Of a DNA stretch of 64,000 bases, positions 53,010 to 62,011 are shown piece after piece. The notes beneath the pieces are model-generated. The model saw nothing but the letters and a program-made list of their open reading frames with translations, was not told where the DNA came from and ran no database searches. Source of the DNA: Candidatus Finniella inopinata (GTDB lineage Bacteria > Pseudomonadota > Alphaproteobacteria > Holosporales > Holosporaceae); NCBI GenBank assembly GCA_945888455.1, contig CAMCZV010000003.1:62001-126000 (forward strand). The letters run 5' to 3'. Positions within the stretch are counted from its first letter, which is position 1; every line of letters begins with the position of its first letter. A program made the position numbers and the translations under genes.

Positions 53010-54187
53010 AACGGTTCCTGCATGGGACGAGCACCATAATAGGTAAAAAACCCATGGATTCGAGCTGCGACGGTTTGTATCACACTGGATTGCTCTGTGT
53101 GATAAATTTGGTGCTGTACCATCAAATCCCAGGTGTCATGCCAAAAATAATCCCAATGGTGCAAAAATCCTTGCCCATAGGCCACATGACCCACGTCTCT
53201 TGCCCAAATATAAAATACATCCCAAACCGCACCCCCTAGCCCCAGAGCGGTGCTTAGCCATTCTGGATCAACAACAGGAGACTCTGTGGCGCATCGATAC
53301 AACACGGACCATGTCTGCATGACCCACGGCAAATGCTCTTGCCAATATTGCGCACGCACCAAGGCACCTTGGGAAATGTTAAACAGATATTTCTGTGCTC
53401 TTGGGTCCAAATGGTCCTGATCAGAACCAGCCCCATCCATGGCGTGTAACCCACCATCCTCTGATGCTTGAATACACGAACGCACCCTGAAAAAATCTTC
53501 CCAATCCAGTGCCGGCATGGTGTATTCTGTGCACCGTGATCGTACTGTTTCAGGCAATGCACCCGATGCCGTCAGGATAAAAACCGTTTGGGGTCCAGGA
53601 TTTTCAATCCATTTCAACAGAGCATTCATGCTGGACAACCCCAAAGATTGAACCTCTGGCAGCACCACAACGCGCAGAGAATCACCAAAACGTGTATAGG
53701 ACAGCTGTTGCCTCAGTTTCCGAATGTCATCAATGCCAGAACCGGATGCAAGAACCAGGTATTCGGGATGAGAATCCAATTTTTTATGGTCTTTTTCCCA
53801 TGCCAAAGCAACATGTTTCCAATGATTGGGCAGCGCGGATGTGTTTTGTGCCCCATTTTTTAAAGACCTTGAACCAGAGGTATCCAGACCAATGGATTCA
53901 TCAGCCCCATCCCGATCAACGGATAGCCGATTAATATCGGAACCTGGTAATGACCATGGATCAATGGAATGTGAGGATGCAGAGCAAGACAACCAGGGAT
54001 ATCCCGTCAATAATTGATGGGCCAAAATTCTTGAAAGCGAGCGTTTTCCAACGCCTTTTGGACCGCGAATAAGAATGGCGCAGGCATTGGTTTTTCCAGA
54101 CAAACCTTCTGAAAAAAGAGAGTGGTGCATTGTTTGCATCAACACACCATAACCCAAACTGCAATAACAAAAATCAAAAGAATTCAT
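53006..54187 (-). CDS. holB: DNA polymerase III delta' subunit
   Basis: 393 residues. The AAA+ clamp-loader fold has a P-loop-like GPKGVGKRSLSRILAHQLL (residues about 42-60), the region DDIRKLRQQLSYTRFGDSLR, VVVLPEVQSLGLSSMNALLK and the SRC motif in LPETVRSRCTEY. The segment at residues about 75-135 is a Ser/Asp-rich insertion (SASSHSIDPWSLPGSDINRL) not found in E. coli HolB, where the zinc module would lie. Delta' is the stator of the gamma complex that loads the beta clamp. tmk, often upstream, is not here. It is coupled to a small downstream membrane ORF. Confidence 0.88.
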   Translation of the reverse strand: MNSFDFCYCSLGYGVLMQTMHHSLFSEGLSGKTNACAILIRGPKGVGKRSLSRILAHQLLTGYPWLSCSASSHSIDPWSLPGSDINRLSVDRDGADESIGLDTSGSRSLKNGAQNTSALPNHWKHVALAWEKDHKKLDSHPEYLVLASGSGIDDIRKLRQQLSYTRFGDSLRVVVLPEVQSLGLSSMNALLKWIENPGPQTVFILTASGALPETVRSRCTEYTMPALDWEDFFRVRSCIQASEDGGLHAMDGAGSDQDHLDPRAQKYLFNISQGALVRAQYWQEHLPWVMQTWSVLYRCATESPVVDPEWLSTALGLGGAVWDVFYIWARDVGHVAYGQGFLHHWDYFWHDTWDLMVQHQIYHTEQSSVIQTVAARIHGFFTYYGARPMQEPL

Positions 54188-54269
54188 GGGGCTCTTGAAC
54201 GATAAAGGACAATTTTTCCGTTACGAAACAGAGCGCGCATGACGTGTCCCTATTGGGAAAACACACGCA

Positions 54270-54476
54270 TTAATAACCTTCTTTTAGCATTCTGCGACGC
54301 ATGTTTTTCAACATCCGACGACGAGATTCAGCTATTTTTTGCTGACGCTTTTCACAAGGTCTAATAAACGCTCTGCGTTTCCGCAGTTCTTTGTTTAGAC
54401 CGCTTTTTTGTGCGGCCCTTTTCAGCGTTTTTAGCGCTTTATCCACGTTGTTGTCGCGTACAACGACTGGTAACAT
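54270..54476 (-). CDS. rpsU: 30S ribosomal protein S21
   Basis: 68 residues, the normal length for alphaproteobacterial S21. The start LPVVVRDNNVDKALKTLKRA and the basic tail KRQQKIAESRRRMLKNMRRR are typical. S21 sits near the mRNA exit and helps initiation. It is monocistronic between holB and an exported acidic protein. Confidence 0.95.
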   Translation of the reverse strand: MLPVVVRDNNVDKALKTLKRAAQKSGLNKELRKRRAFIRPCEKRQQKIAESRRRMLKNMRRRMLKEGY

Positions 54477-54552
54477 GATGGTCTATGTTAGAATAATACC
54501 CATCCATTATTGCGGCTTTTAGCGCACAATGCAAGCCTAAATGCCACAAAAC

Positions 54553-55359
54553 TTATAACCCTATGCCACTTTCATTCTCTTGGGACGCTTGTCGCCCCGC
54601 ATCAATGACGTCGCGCAAGTGCCCATCGGCAAATCCTTTGACCATGGCATCCAATCCCACCAAATAAGATGGTAAAATTTTTTGCAATTCTCGTAATGCC
54701 TCCCTAGAGGGCTCCAATAATCCTTTTGCCTCTTTTTGCAAATAAGGTTCCGTTTGCAAGTATTTTTGCAATGACAATTCCATCAGGCATAATGAATAAA
54801 CGTACGTAAAGGCCAGAACAACTTCTGGATCAGAGGCCAATTGGCTGCTTAATAAAACATCAGGACACCCCATGGTGGATTTTTTCAACTCTACTGGGTT
54901 GGATAATTCTTTTTCAATCTTACCTTTAAATTCAGGATATACCACGGGCTGTTCTGGGACTTTGGCTTGTTGTGATGACATTTCTGGCAACAGTTCTCCT
55001 GGAAAGAGGTCTCCTGGAACATCATTATCCGAATCACTCTGATCGTCCCCTGACTCGTCATCGGTTGACTCTAAATCTCCTCCATCTTTTGCAGAATCTC
55101 TATCCAGTCCTAAGGAAGAAAACATCTCTTTCGTCTCTTTTTCCGAAGGAACCCTATCGATTTCAACCTTATTGCTGCTCTTTAAAAAATCTTTCAGATC
55201 GGTCTTGCCAGATTCCAGCAACCGATCGGAATCAAAATCCTCTTGTTCCCCCGAAAATATAGGTTCTATTTTTCCAACATTCGCCGAAAAATGACAGGGC
55301 ATGCCCAAAAAAAGCACACAAACAAAAACTGAAAACCGTATCTTCTGTCTATGATGCAT
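54553..55359 (-). CDS. Exported acidic protein of unknown function
   Basis: 268 residues from ATG 55359 (a longer TTG start at 55413 is possible). The signal peptide is MHHRQKIRFSVFVCVLFLGM followed by a CHFSA-like end. Next comes an acidic Asp/Glu/Ser-rich stretch (SKDGGDLE-type; SGDDQSDSDNDVPGD) and a C-terminal helical part (FTYVYSLCLMELSLQKYLQT, LREALRELQKILPS-like). No recognised family. Its size, composition and export signal fit the set of lineage-specific secreted proteins found elsewhere in the window. It follows trkH on the same strand. Confidence 0.55.
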   Translation of the reverse strand: MHHRQKIRFSVFVCVLFLGMPCHFSANVGKIEPIFSGEQEDFDSDRLLESGKTDLKDFLKSSNKVEIDRVPSEKETKEMFSSLGLDRDSAKDGGDLESTDDESGDDQSDSDNDVPGDLFPGELLPEMSSQQAKVPEQPVVYPEFKGKIEKELSNPVELKKSTMGCPDVLLSSQLASDPEVVLAFTYVYSLCLMELSLQKYLQTEPYLQKEAKGLLEPSREALRELQKILPSYLVGLDAMVKGFADGHLRDVIDAGRQASQENESGIGL

Positions 55360-55456
55360 CAGGTTCCAATGGGCTTTTGGACTTTCATCACACTTTACAG
55401 AAAATAAAGCCAAATGACAAGATTAAAAACCCTGGAAATCCAGTATTTTATGCCTT

Positions 55457-56887
55457 TCATTTCGATCGAAACAGGGCAAGGAATGCACCCACCAAGGTTA
55501 CACATTCGAATCGACCACTTAACATGGTCAGCATGGACACCCATTTACTGGCTGATGAAAAATCATTCACATGATCGGCCCACTGTCCCAAGGGCAAACC
55601 AGAGTTGGTCAGTGTGCTGGATGCCAACGTAAACGCATCATTCAAATGATGGCCGCACAATGTTAATGCCGTTGTTGCCAAAATCCATCCCAACAGATAA
55701 AAGAATACGACGGCCATGACGGCATTAACCTGAGTGTTATCTAGGCGTTGTCCATTATAAACCGTGGGGTAAAATCCAGATGGATTCAGCATGCGATAAA
55801 TATGATTTTTGGCCATACGGTACATGATTTGCAATCGAAAAATCTTGATTCCCCCAGATGCAGATCCACTGCACCCCCCAATTAATGTCACAATCCAAAA
55901 TAATCCACCAAAGTTAAAAATGGATTCTGCAGGAAAACCTGTACCCGATACGGCCGATATACTCATAAAAACCGAATCAATCAGAGGTCTGCTTTTATGC
56001 CAAAATGCCACGCCGATGCATGTAATCACCAACACTTTTAACATACCAACAACCTGATCGTCTTTGACCAAAATACGCCACTGTCCACGAAAAAATGGCA
56101 CGAATAAAATCAATGTTATGCTGCCCATCAGCATGCCGATGGATAAAATACTTTTTGTGACAACCGATAAATCTAATGCACTGTACTGGGACATGGCAAT
56201 GCCGCCTGTGGATACACTGGCTATGGCATACGTCGCACTGTCCCACAAGGGCAAGCCAGCGCAATATTTTAAACTCAACCCCACGCACACGGTCAAAACA
56301 CCATAAACCAGCAACACATATGTGGCCATCGTGGCCGATCTGGGAGCAATTTTTTCTGATTGATCCGATGATTCTGCACTCATTAACTGACCACTGCCCA
56401 TACGCAATACGGGCAGTAAAATAACGGCCGTCATCACAATACCAAATCCACCCAACCACTGTAAAAACACCACCCAAAATTTTAAACTGGTTTCCGCATA
56501 ACTTTTTTCTGAAAACAAACTTAAACCTGTGGTCGTCAACGCCGAAACCGATTCAAACAAGGCATCCACCCATGCAGGGTTCATAGGAGAAAAGTAAATG
56601 GGCAAAGCCGATAAAACGGAAACAACGACCCACAAGGCCAAGGTCAAAAAGAAACTTTGCCCCATGGAAAAGGCACTGATGCGCTTGCTGGAAAAGGCCA
56701 AAACCGCCACCCCTCCCATGGTCACTGACATGAAGGCACTAAAGACAAAGGCATGAACCACGCCCTCTTTTAAAATCCAGGCCCAAAGCCCATGAACCCC
56801 CATGCAGATCCCCAAGATCACGGCTAACCACCCCAAAGCCACCCCAATGGGGCCACTTTTTGGATCAAGAGACAGGCGCATCATCAT
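55457..56887 (-). CDS. trkH: Potassium uptake protein TrkH/KtrB family
   Basis: 476 residues with four repeated M1-P-M2 units. The selectivity-filter Gly residues lie in ALTTTGLSLF, ASVSTGGIAM, SAVSGTGFPA and TLTNSGLPLG, which is the standard four-filter arrangement. The first gating region FLQWLGGFGIVMTAVILLPV is also typical. It imports potassium with a TrkA-type RCK regulator, not present here. The start is ambiguous between three consecutive ATGs. It diverges from fabH across a 134-bp gap. Confidence 0.93.
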   Translation of the reverse strand: MMMRLSLDPKSGPIGVALGWLAVILGICMGVHGLWAWILKEGVVHAFVFSAFMSVTMGGVAVLAFSSKRISAFSMGQSFFLTLALWVVVSVLSALPIYFSPMNPAWVDALFESVSALTTTGLSLFSEKSYAETSLKFWVVFLQWLGGFGIVMTAVILLPVLRMGSGQLMSAESSDQSEKIAPRSATMATYVLLVYGVLTVCVGLSLKYCAGLPLWDSATYAIASVSTGGIAMSQYSALDLSVVTKSILSIGMLMGSITLILFVPFFRGQWRILVKDDQVVGMLKVLVITCIGVAFWHKSRPLIDSVFMSISAVSGTGFPAESIFNFGGLFWIVTLIGGCSGSASGGIKIFRLQIMYRMAKNHIYRMLNPSGFYPTVYNGQRLDNTQVNAVMAVVFFYLLGWILATTALTLCGHHLNDAFTLASSTLTNSGLPLGQWADHVNDFSSASKWVSMLTMLSGRFECVTLVGAFLALFRSK

Positions 56888-57021
56888 GATTTCAACAAAT
56901 CAACATCTTTGATTTGGTTATAACCGGATTGTTTTAAAAAGTTCTCTTTTGGTACCACATCCCAAAAGGTTTCTCATCATTCTGGATAAGGGCTTCTTGC
57001 AGAAAATATCCTATTTGGCTT

Positions 57022-58083
57022 ATGCTAAGAAAATATTTATCCAAAAAAACCACTGATGACGACTGGAAAGAATCTATACACCTGGACAGCTCTGTAATGC
57101 CTTTATATCCTAATCAACGGTGTATGGTCACAGGTGTAGGAGGATATCTGCCGAAAACCATCATTCATAACGATCAACTATATTCTGAATTTCATTTAAA
57201 TACCGATGACGCATGGATACGCACGCGCACAGGCATTACCCAGCGTCACAGAGTCAGCGAGGACGAAACCACCAGCGATATGGGCATTGCCGCCGCACGA
57301 TCTGCACTGAATGATGCCCATATGGATGCCGCTGATCTGGACTTGATTATCGTGGCCACATCCACACCAGACCAAGCGTTTCCATCCACAGCCACCATGG
57401 TTCTAGATGCTCTGGGTTCAAAACACGCCGTTGCCTTTGATTTGAATGCCGCGTGCAGTGGCTTTTTGTTTGCACTCATCATGGCAGAATCCTATTTGAT
57501 GCAATCAAACAAGAATCATGCGCTGGTTATAGGCAGCGAATCCATGACGCGATTGTTAAATTGGCAAGATCGCTCTACGGCCATTCTATTTGGCGATGGG
57601 GCAGGCGCCGTTATTGTGTCACGCACAGCATCCAACGATCGTGGAATCATGGGGCACTGTTTGTTTTCAGATGGTAAAAATGGAAAAGCCTTGCACGACC
57701 TCCACGTTACACCGCCGTCTGATGATCGCCCCATGGGAGTGATCGTCATGGATGGTCAGGCCGTTTTTCGCGAAGCCGTATCCCAATTGATTTCATCAAC
57801 CAAAGCGTTATTGGAGGAAAAAAACATTGATCTGGCCGATGTGGATTGGATCATTCCTCACCAAGCCAATAAACGGATTTTAGACCGCATGTGCATAGAC
57901 ATGAATATTGATCATGGCAAAATGCTGTATACAGGCGACATGCATGCCAATACGTCTGCGGCTTCTATTCCCCTAACCTGGTGGAAAGCGCGCCAAAACA
58001 AAACCATAAAACCAGGCCAATTGCTTTTGTTACAGGCCTTTGGGGCGGGATTTACCTGGGGATGCTGTCTTGTCAGATCATAA
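57022..58083 (+). CDS. fabH: 3-oxoacyl-[ACP] synthase III
   Basis: 353 residues from ATG 57022; ATG 57097 or 57124 may be the real start, since FabH normally begins just before VTGVGGYLPKTIIHNDQL. The thiolase-fold triad is present: Cys in DLNAACSGFLFALIMA, His in DWIIPHQANKRILDRM and Asn in HANTSAASIPL. It starts type II fatty acid synthesis by condensing acetyl-CoA with malonyl-ACP. The N-terminal 30 residues (LSKKTTDDDWKESIHLDSS) are atypical. plsX, which usually precedes fabH, is absent; trkH diverges upstream. The YqaA-like gene starts 44 bp inside its end. Confidence 0.92.
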   Translation: MLRKYLSKKTTDDDWKESIHLDSSVMPLYPNQRCMVTGVGGYLPKTIIHNDQLYSEFHLNTDDAWIRTRTGITQRHRVSEDETTSDMGIAAARSALNDAHMDAADLDLIIVATSTPDQAFPSTATMVLDALGSKHAVAFDLNAACSGFLFALIMAESYLMQSNKNHALVIGSESMTRLLNWQDRSTAILFGDGAGAVIVSRTASNDRGIMGHCLFSDGKNGKALHDLHVTPPSDDRPMGVIVMDGQAVFREAVSQLISSTKALLEEKNIDLADVDWIIPHQANKRILDRMCIDMNIDHGKMLYTGDMHANTSAASIPLTWWKARQNKTIKPGQLLLLQAFGAGFTWGCCLVRS

Positions 58084-58753
58084 CCCTGGACCAATCGCTA
58101 TTCATGCACAAACAAAAGAGCCCCTGATTTCCAGCGGCCTAGAATCTGCTTTGTCACAGCCGTCTGGTGTCCATCAGACCCCTTCTCTGCCCCCATATTC
58201 GCCCTATTACAGCCTGGTATTTTACAGCATCATCTTTTTAGAAAGTTGCATTTTTCCTATTCCACCCGACCCCTTTTTCATGGTGCAAGCCTTAAAAAAC
58301 CCTAAAAAAGTATGGATTTTGGCCGCTGTGTGCACCATTCTTTCCACGCTGGGTGGATGCATGACCTATGGCATTGGGTTTTGGTTTTACGATCATTGGG
58401 GATCGGTTATGGTGCCATTATTTGGTGGCGAACATGTTTTTTCCAATGTTCAAGGGTTTATGCAGCGCTGGGGCGCATGGGCCATTATTGCCAAGGGGTT
58501 TTCCCCAGTGCCTTACAAGGTCATGGCGCTGATTTCTGGCGTGACTCAATTTTCCTTTTTGACCTTTTTTGCCACATCTTTGCTGGCCAGAGGCATTCGG
58601 TTCAGTTTTTTGGCATTCATCATTGCGCGGTATCAAGAACAGGCCCAAAAAATCCTGAATCGGTATCAGCATTGGATGAAACGTGGGTTCTTTATCCTTC
58701 TGATTGCAGGATTTGTTTTAGCTTTTTTAACAAAATTAATAAAAACGCATTGA
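58040..58753 (+). CDS. YqaA-like VTT/DedA-family membrane protein
   Basis: 237 residues at most; the start is uncertain because the first 40 residues (LSDHNPGPIAIHAQTKEPLI) look like extra sequence. Four membrane helices follow; the family motif FLESCIFPIPPDPFFMVQAL and RWGAWAIIAKGFSPVPYKVM, with the conserved Pro-rich loop, are YqaA features. These proteins probably scramble or flip lipids. It overlaps the end of fabH by 44 bp if the first start is used. TTG or GTG codons near 58070 would reduce the overlap. Confidence 0.8.
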   Translation: MGRDLPGDAVLSDHNPGPIAIHAQTKEPLISSGLESALSQPSGVHQTPSLPPYSPYYSLVFYSIIFLESCIFPIPPDPFFMVQALKNPKKVWILAAVCTILSTLGGCMTYGIGFWFYDHWGSVMVPLFGGEHVFSNVQGFMQRWGAWAIIAKGFSPVPYKVMALISGVTQFSFLTFFATSLLARGIRFSFLAFIIARYQEQAQKILNRYQHWMKRGFFILLIAGFVLAFLTKLIKTH

Positions 58754-58794
58754 TTTTTTTAAAAATAATCAATATTTTTGATTGATTGATAAAA

Positions 58795-59729
58795 ATGATG
58801 TTAAATATGCGATCTGCCCTAAAAACAGCCCTCTTGTATACCCTATTTTATGCAGTCGTGTTCTGTGGTGGTACACTGTATAGCCTCCAACCGTATAGCC
58901 TCCTCTCCTCCAACTGCCAGTTCTCAAAAATGACGGTATACAAAATATACTGAACAAAATACTGATCGATGATGAACCATTGCCTGCTAAGTGTGTGGCT
59001 TCATTCAAGAAAAACTTTGATGCATCGCGTGAAAAATCACTCACCGCGGTGAAGAAAATGATTTCTATAAATCAACATTCTGAAGTCTTAATTTTATATG
59101 AAAAACCCAATAGAGCCTGGATAGAATTTCTCGATAAAGATTCTAAAAATATAGGATTAGCACATAAAATATGTACAAACTCAATCAAAGAGCGCACAAA
59201 TTTTATATACCTGGACAACACATTGGATGATCCATCCGATCACATTCCTGGGCTGTGTGATTTTTTAAAGAAAAGAGACTCCGCTTGCAAACTATACGAA
59301 AAATATAGTATTCAATACAGCAAATGGGGAAACAACATGATTGATGTCATGCAATGGGAAATCTACGATCACATGACAAAACTTTCAGAAAATCTTAATT
59401 ATCCAGGAAAGGAGGTATTCAAACAAGCGATGATGAAAGCTCTAGATTTCCTTGACTACAGTACGATCGAAGTTTCGAACTTGTACAAACATTTCGGAAC
59501 AGAAATTAATTGCATGATTGCCACACTCAGCGCCATGAGCTGCGATCCTTCGGATCATGAAAAGCAAAAAAACCTTGCTCGGTTTATCAAAGACAAATCC
59601 CTAATACTTGATTACTTTTTAGACTGCGAAAATAACGGAAACACCCCAGTAAACCTCAACATGCGTGAAATAGACGAAAAAAGGAAGACGGCTCTAGAAT
59701 GCTTTAACTCCATCAGAACCACCGAGTAA
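58795..59729 (+). pseudogene. Exported protein split by a frameshift behind its signal peptide
   Basis: ATG 58795/58798 opens a 52-residue frame with a signal peptide (RSALKTALLYTLFYAVVF) that stops at 58951-58953. A second frame is open from a TAG near 58893 to 59729, with no ATG at its beginning. It reads VLKNDGIQNILNKILIDDEP then KCVASFKKNFDASREKSLTA and onward to a C-terminus of about 280 residues (ENNGNTPVNLNMREIDEKRK). The frames overlap around the repeat GTATAGCCTCC, present twice, where an indel could have shifted the frame. The second part is helical, with several Cys, and has no recognised family. Whether it is dead or recoded is unclear. Confidence 0.6.
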
Positions 59730-59900
59730 ATCAATCCATCGCCTTCAAGAAAACCAGGCAGGGGTTTATAAACCTTATAAGCAAGTTCATATATAAAACC
59801 CAATCCTGTTTGGATCCACACTAATTTTGCCGAGGCACGCACCTGATCCAGAACATAAAACACGGGACCAGCATCACAACCGCGGCAAGTGATGGCCCCC

Positions 59901-60899
59901 CTACCCTCTGCCGATTACACTGCGAATCGCTTCTATAACCTGTTGCACACAAGGCACAGACATACGTTCATGATTGGCCGCATAAGACATGGGCACATCC
60001 AATCCTGTGACACGAACAGGTGGGGCATCCAAATCATCAAAACGATGATCCGTAACGTGTGCAATAATTTCTGATCCAATGCCACAAACAGGCCATCCTT
60101 CCTCTAATGTCACCAACCGATGGGTTTTATGCACTGATTTTAAAATGGTTTCTTGGTCCCAAGGACGCAATATACACAAATCCACCACTTCGACATCGAT
60201 GCCCTCTGCCTCTAGGGCTTCTGCTGCTTGTAACGCAACCTCGACCATCAGTGAAAAAGCCACCACCGTCACATCACGTCCCTTTCGCTGAATAATGGCT
60301 TTGTCCAAGGACATGGGCTGATCGGTTTCATAAACCGGAAAAGATTTTCCATACAGCATTTCATTTTCCAGAAAAATCACTGGGTTTGGATCGGCAATGG
60401 CGGCCTTTAACAACCCCTTGGCACTGTGCGCATCATAGGGCGCCACCACACGCAATCCAGGACAATGGGCATACCAACTGGCATAACATTGGGAATGTTG
60501 GGCCGCCACACGAGCCGCTGCGCCATTGGGACCACGAAACACGATGGGGCACGTAATGGTTCCACCCGACATATACAGGGTTTTTGCAGCAGAATTAATG
60601 ATGTGATCGATGGCCTGCATGGCAAAATTAAAACTCATAAATTCCACAATGGGATACAGTCCATGAAAGGCTGCTCCCACACCAATGCCCGCAAAACCAT
60701 ATTCAGAAATGGGCGTATCAATCACGCGCTTTGGACCAAATTCTTCCAACATGCCTTGGCTGATTTTATAAGCCCCCTGGTATTGCGCCACCTCTTCACC
60801 CATTAAAAAAACCCGATGATCGGCCCGCATGGATTCAGCCATGGCCTCGTACAATGCTTTGCGTACCGTTAACGTGGTGGTGGCTTGTAAAACAGTCAT
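59901..60899 (-). CDS. pdhB: Pyruvate dehydrogenase E1 component, beta subunit
   Basis: 332 residues from ATG 60899 (frame open slightly upstream; AGGATA-type site precedes). Landmarks are [12 protein letters not shown]-like [20 protein letters not shown], the family block [20 protein letters not shown] and [20 protein letters not shown]. It forms alpha2beta2 with PdhA, decarboxylates pyruvate with thiamine diphosphate and feeds the lipoyl E2. It lies directly behind pdhA with an ATGA overlap. The E2 gene (pdhC), normally next in alphaproteobacteria, is absent here: the following DNA holds only a converging secreted-protein remnant. Confidence 0.95.
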   Translation of the reverse strand: MTVLQATTTLTVRKALYEAMAESMRADHRVFLMGEEVAQYQGAYKISQGMLEEFGPKRVIDTPISEYGFAGIGVGAAFHGLYPIVEFMSFNFAMQAIDHIINSAAKTLYMSGGTITCPIVFRGPNGAAARVAAQHSQCYASWYAHCPGLRVVAPYDAHSAKGLLKAAIADPNPVIFLENEMLYGKSFPVYETDQPMSLDKAIIQRKGRDVTVVAFSLMVEVALQAAEALEAEGIDVEVVDLCILRPWDQETILKSVHKTHRLVTLEEGWPVCGIGSEIIAHVTDHRFDDLDAPPVRVTGLDVPMSYAANHERMSVPCVQQVIEAIRSVIGRG

Positions 60900-61921
60900 C
60901 GTAAAATATCCTCCCACAGGCTGGTTGTACTGGGCTCTGGTGCGGCATCAGCCATGGCAAAGGCGTGCTCTACTTTTTCTTTGGCCTGATGGTCAAATTG
61001 GTCTAAATCGTCATCGCTTTCACCCCGTTCTTTTAAATAATTGGATAAAACCAACAATGGATCACGATTAGATCGCGCCTCATCCAATTCTTTTCGGGTG
61101 CGGTATTTTCCCGGATCGGACATAGAGTGCCCCTTGAAACGATAGGTATCAATTTCTAAAAGCATGGGGCGACTGGTGGTGCGAATGGTCTCTAGCATGG
61201 TTGTAAACACGTCATACAATTGCAAAACATCATCACCCTTGACCAAAGAGCCTGGGATACCAAAAGGCATTCCCCGTTGATGCAACGGTCCGCCACTGCA
61301 CGCGCGGGAAACGGCCGTTCCCATGCTGTACCCATTGTTTTCAATGATGTACAAAACCGGTAAATTCCATAAAGACGCCATGTTCATGGATTCAAAAAAC
61401 TGCCCCTGGTTGGTGGCACCATCGCCTAAAAAGGTCATGCATACGCCGCCATCATTATTGTACTGGTGGGCAAAGGCCAATCCCGTCCCCAGCGCCGTTT
61501 GTGCGCCAACAATACCATGACCCCCATAAAACAAACGCTCTATGTGAAACAGGTGCATAGACCCGCCTTTTCCCTTGGAACTGCCCCCCTCTTTACCCAT
61601 TAATTCCGCCATGACTTGAAAGGGCGTTAAACCACGCGCCAACGCTTGTCCATGAGATCGATACGCCGTAATCATGGTGTCTTTTGGTCCCATGGCCTGC
61701 GATGCCGCCACGGATATGGCTTCTTGACCGATACACAAGTGACAAAAACCAGCGATTTTTCCAGCCGTATAAATTTCACCACATTTTTCTTCGAATCGAC
61801 GAATAATCCACATCTCTGCCAGCATATTCTTCATATCCTGGATGCTGAGATTGGGTGCATGTTGATGCAGCGGCATTCCAGATTCAGGCAACGATTCTGA
61901 CAACAATTCTTTCAAGGTCAT
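60896..61921 (-). CDS. pdhA: Pyruvate dehydrogenase E1 component, alpha subunit
   Basis: 341 residues. The thiamine diphosphate motif [20 protein letters not shown] to NNGYSMGT is clear, with [18 protein letters not shown] before it. The phosphorylation-loop region is [20 protein letters not shown]. PdhA provides most of the active site together with PdhB. It ends with an ATGA overlap with pdhB. This string indicates an oxidative step from pyruvate to acetyl-CoA, so the organism keeps central metabolism. Confidence 0.95.
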   Translation of the reverse strand: MTLKELLSESLPESGMPLHQHAPNLSIQDMKNMLAEMWIIRRFEEKCGEIYTAGKIAGFCHLCIGQEAISVAASQAMGPKDTMITAYRSHGQALARGLTPFQVMAELMGKEGGSSKGKGGSMHLFHIERLFYGGHGIVGAQTALGTGLAFAHQYNNDGGVCMTFLGDGATNQGQFFESMNMASLWNLPVLYIIENNGYSMGTAVSRACSGGPLHQRGMPFGIPGSLVKGDDVLQLYDVFTTMLETIRTTSRPMLLEIDTYRFKGHSMSDPGKYRTRKELDEARSNRDPLLVLSNYLKERGESDDDLDQFDHQAKEKVEHAFAMADAAPEPSTTSLWEDILR

Positions 61922-62011
61922 ACACCATTTTATTCAATATCAATACAGAAACCACCATACCACAGTCTTAATGATTTCTAAACCTCTTAAAAATCGGCCC
62001 AATGGGGGGAT

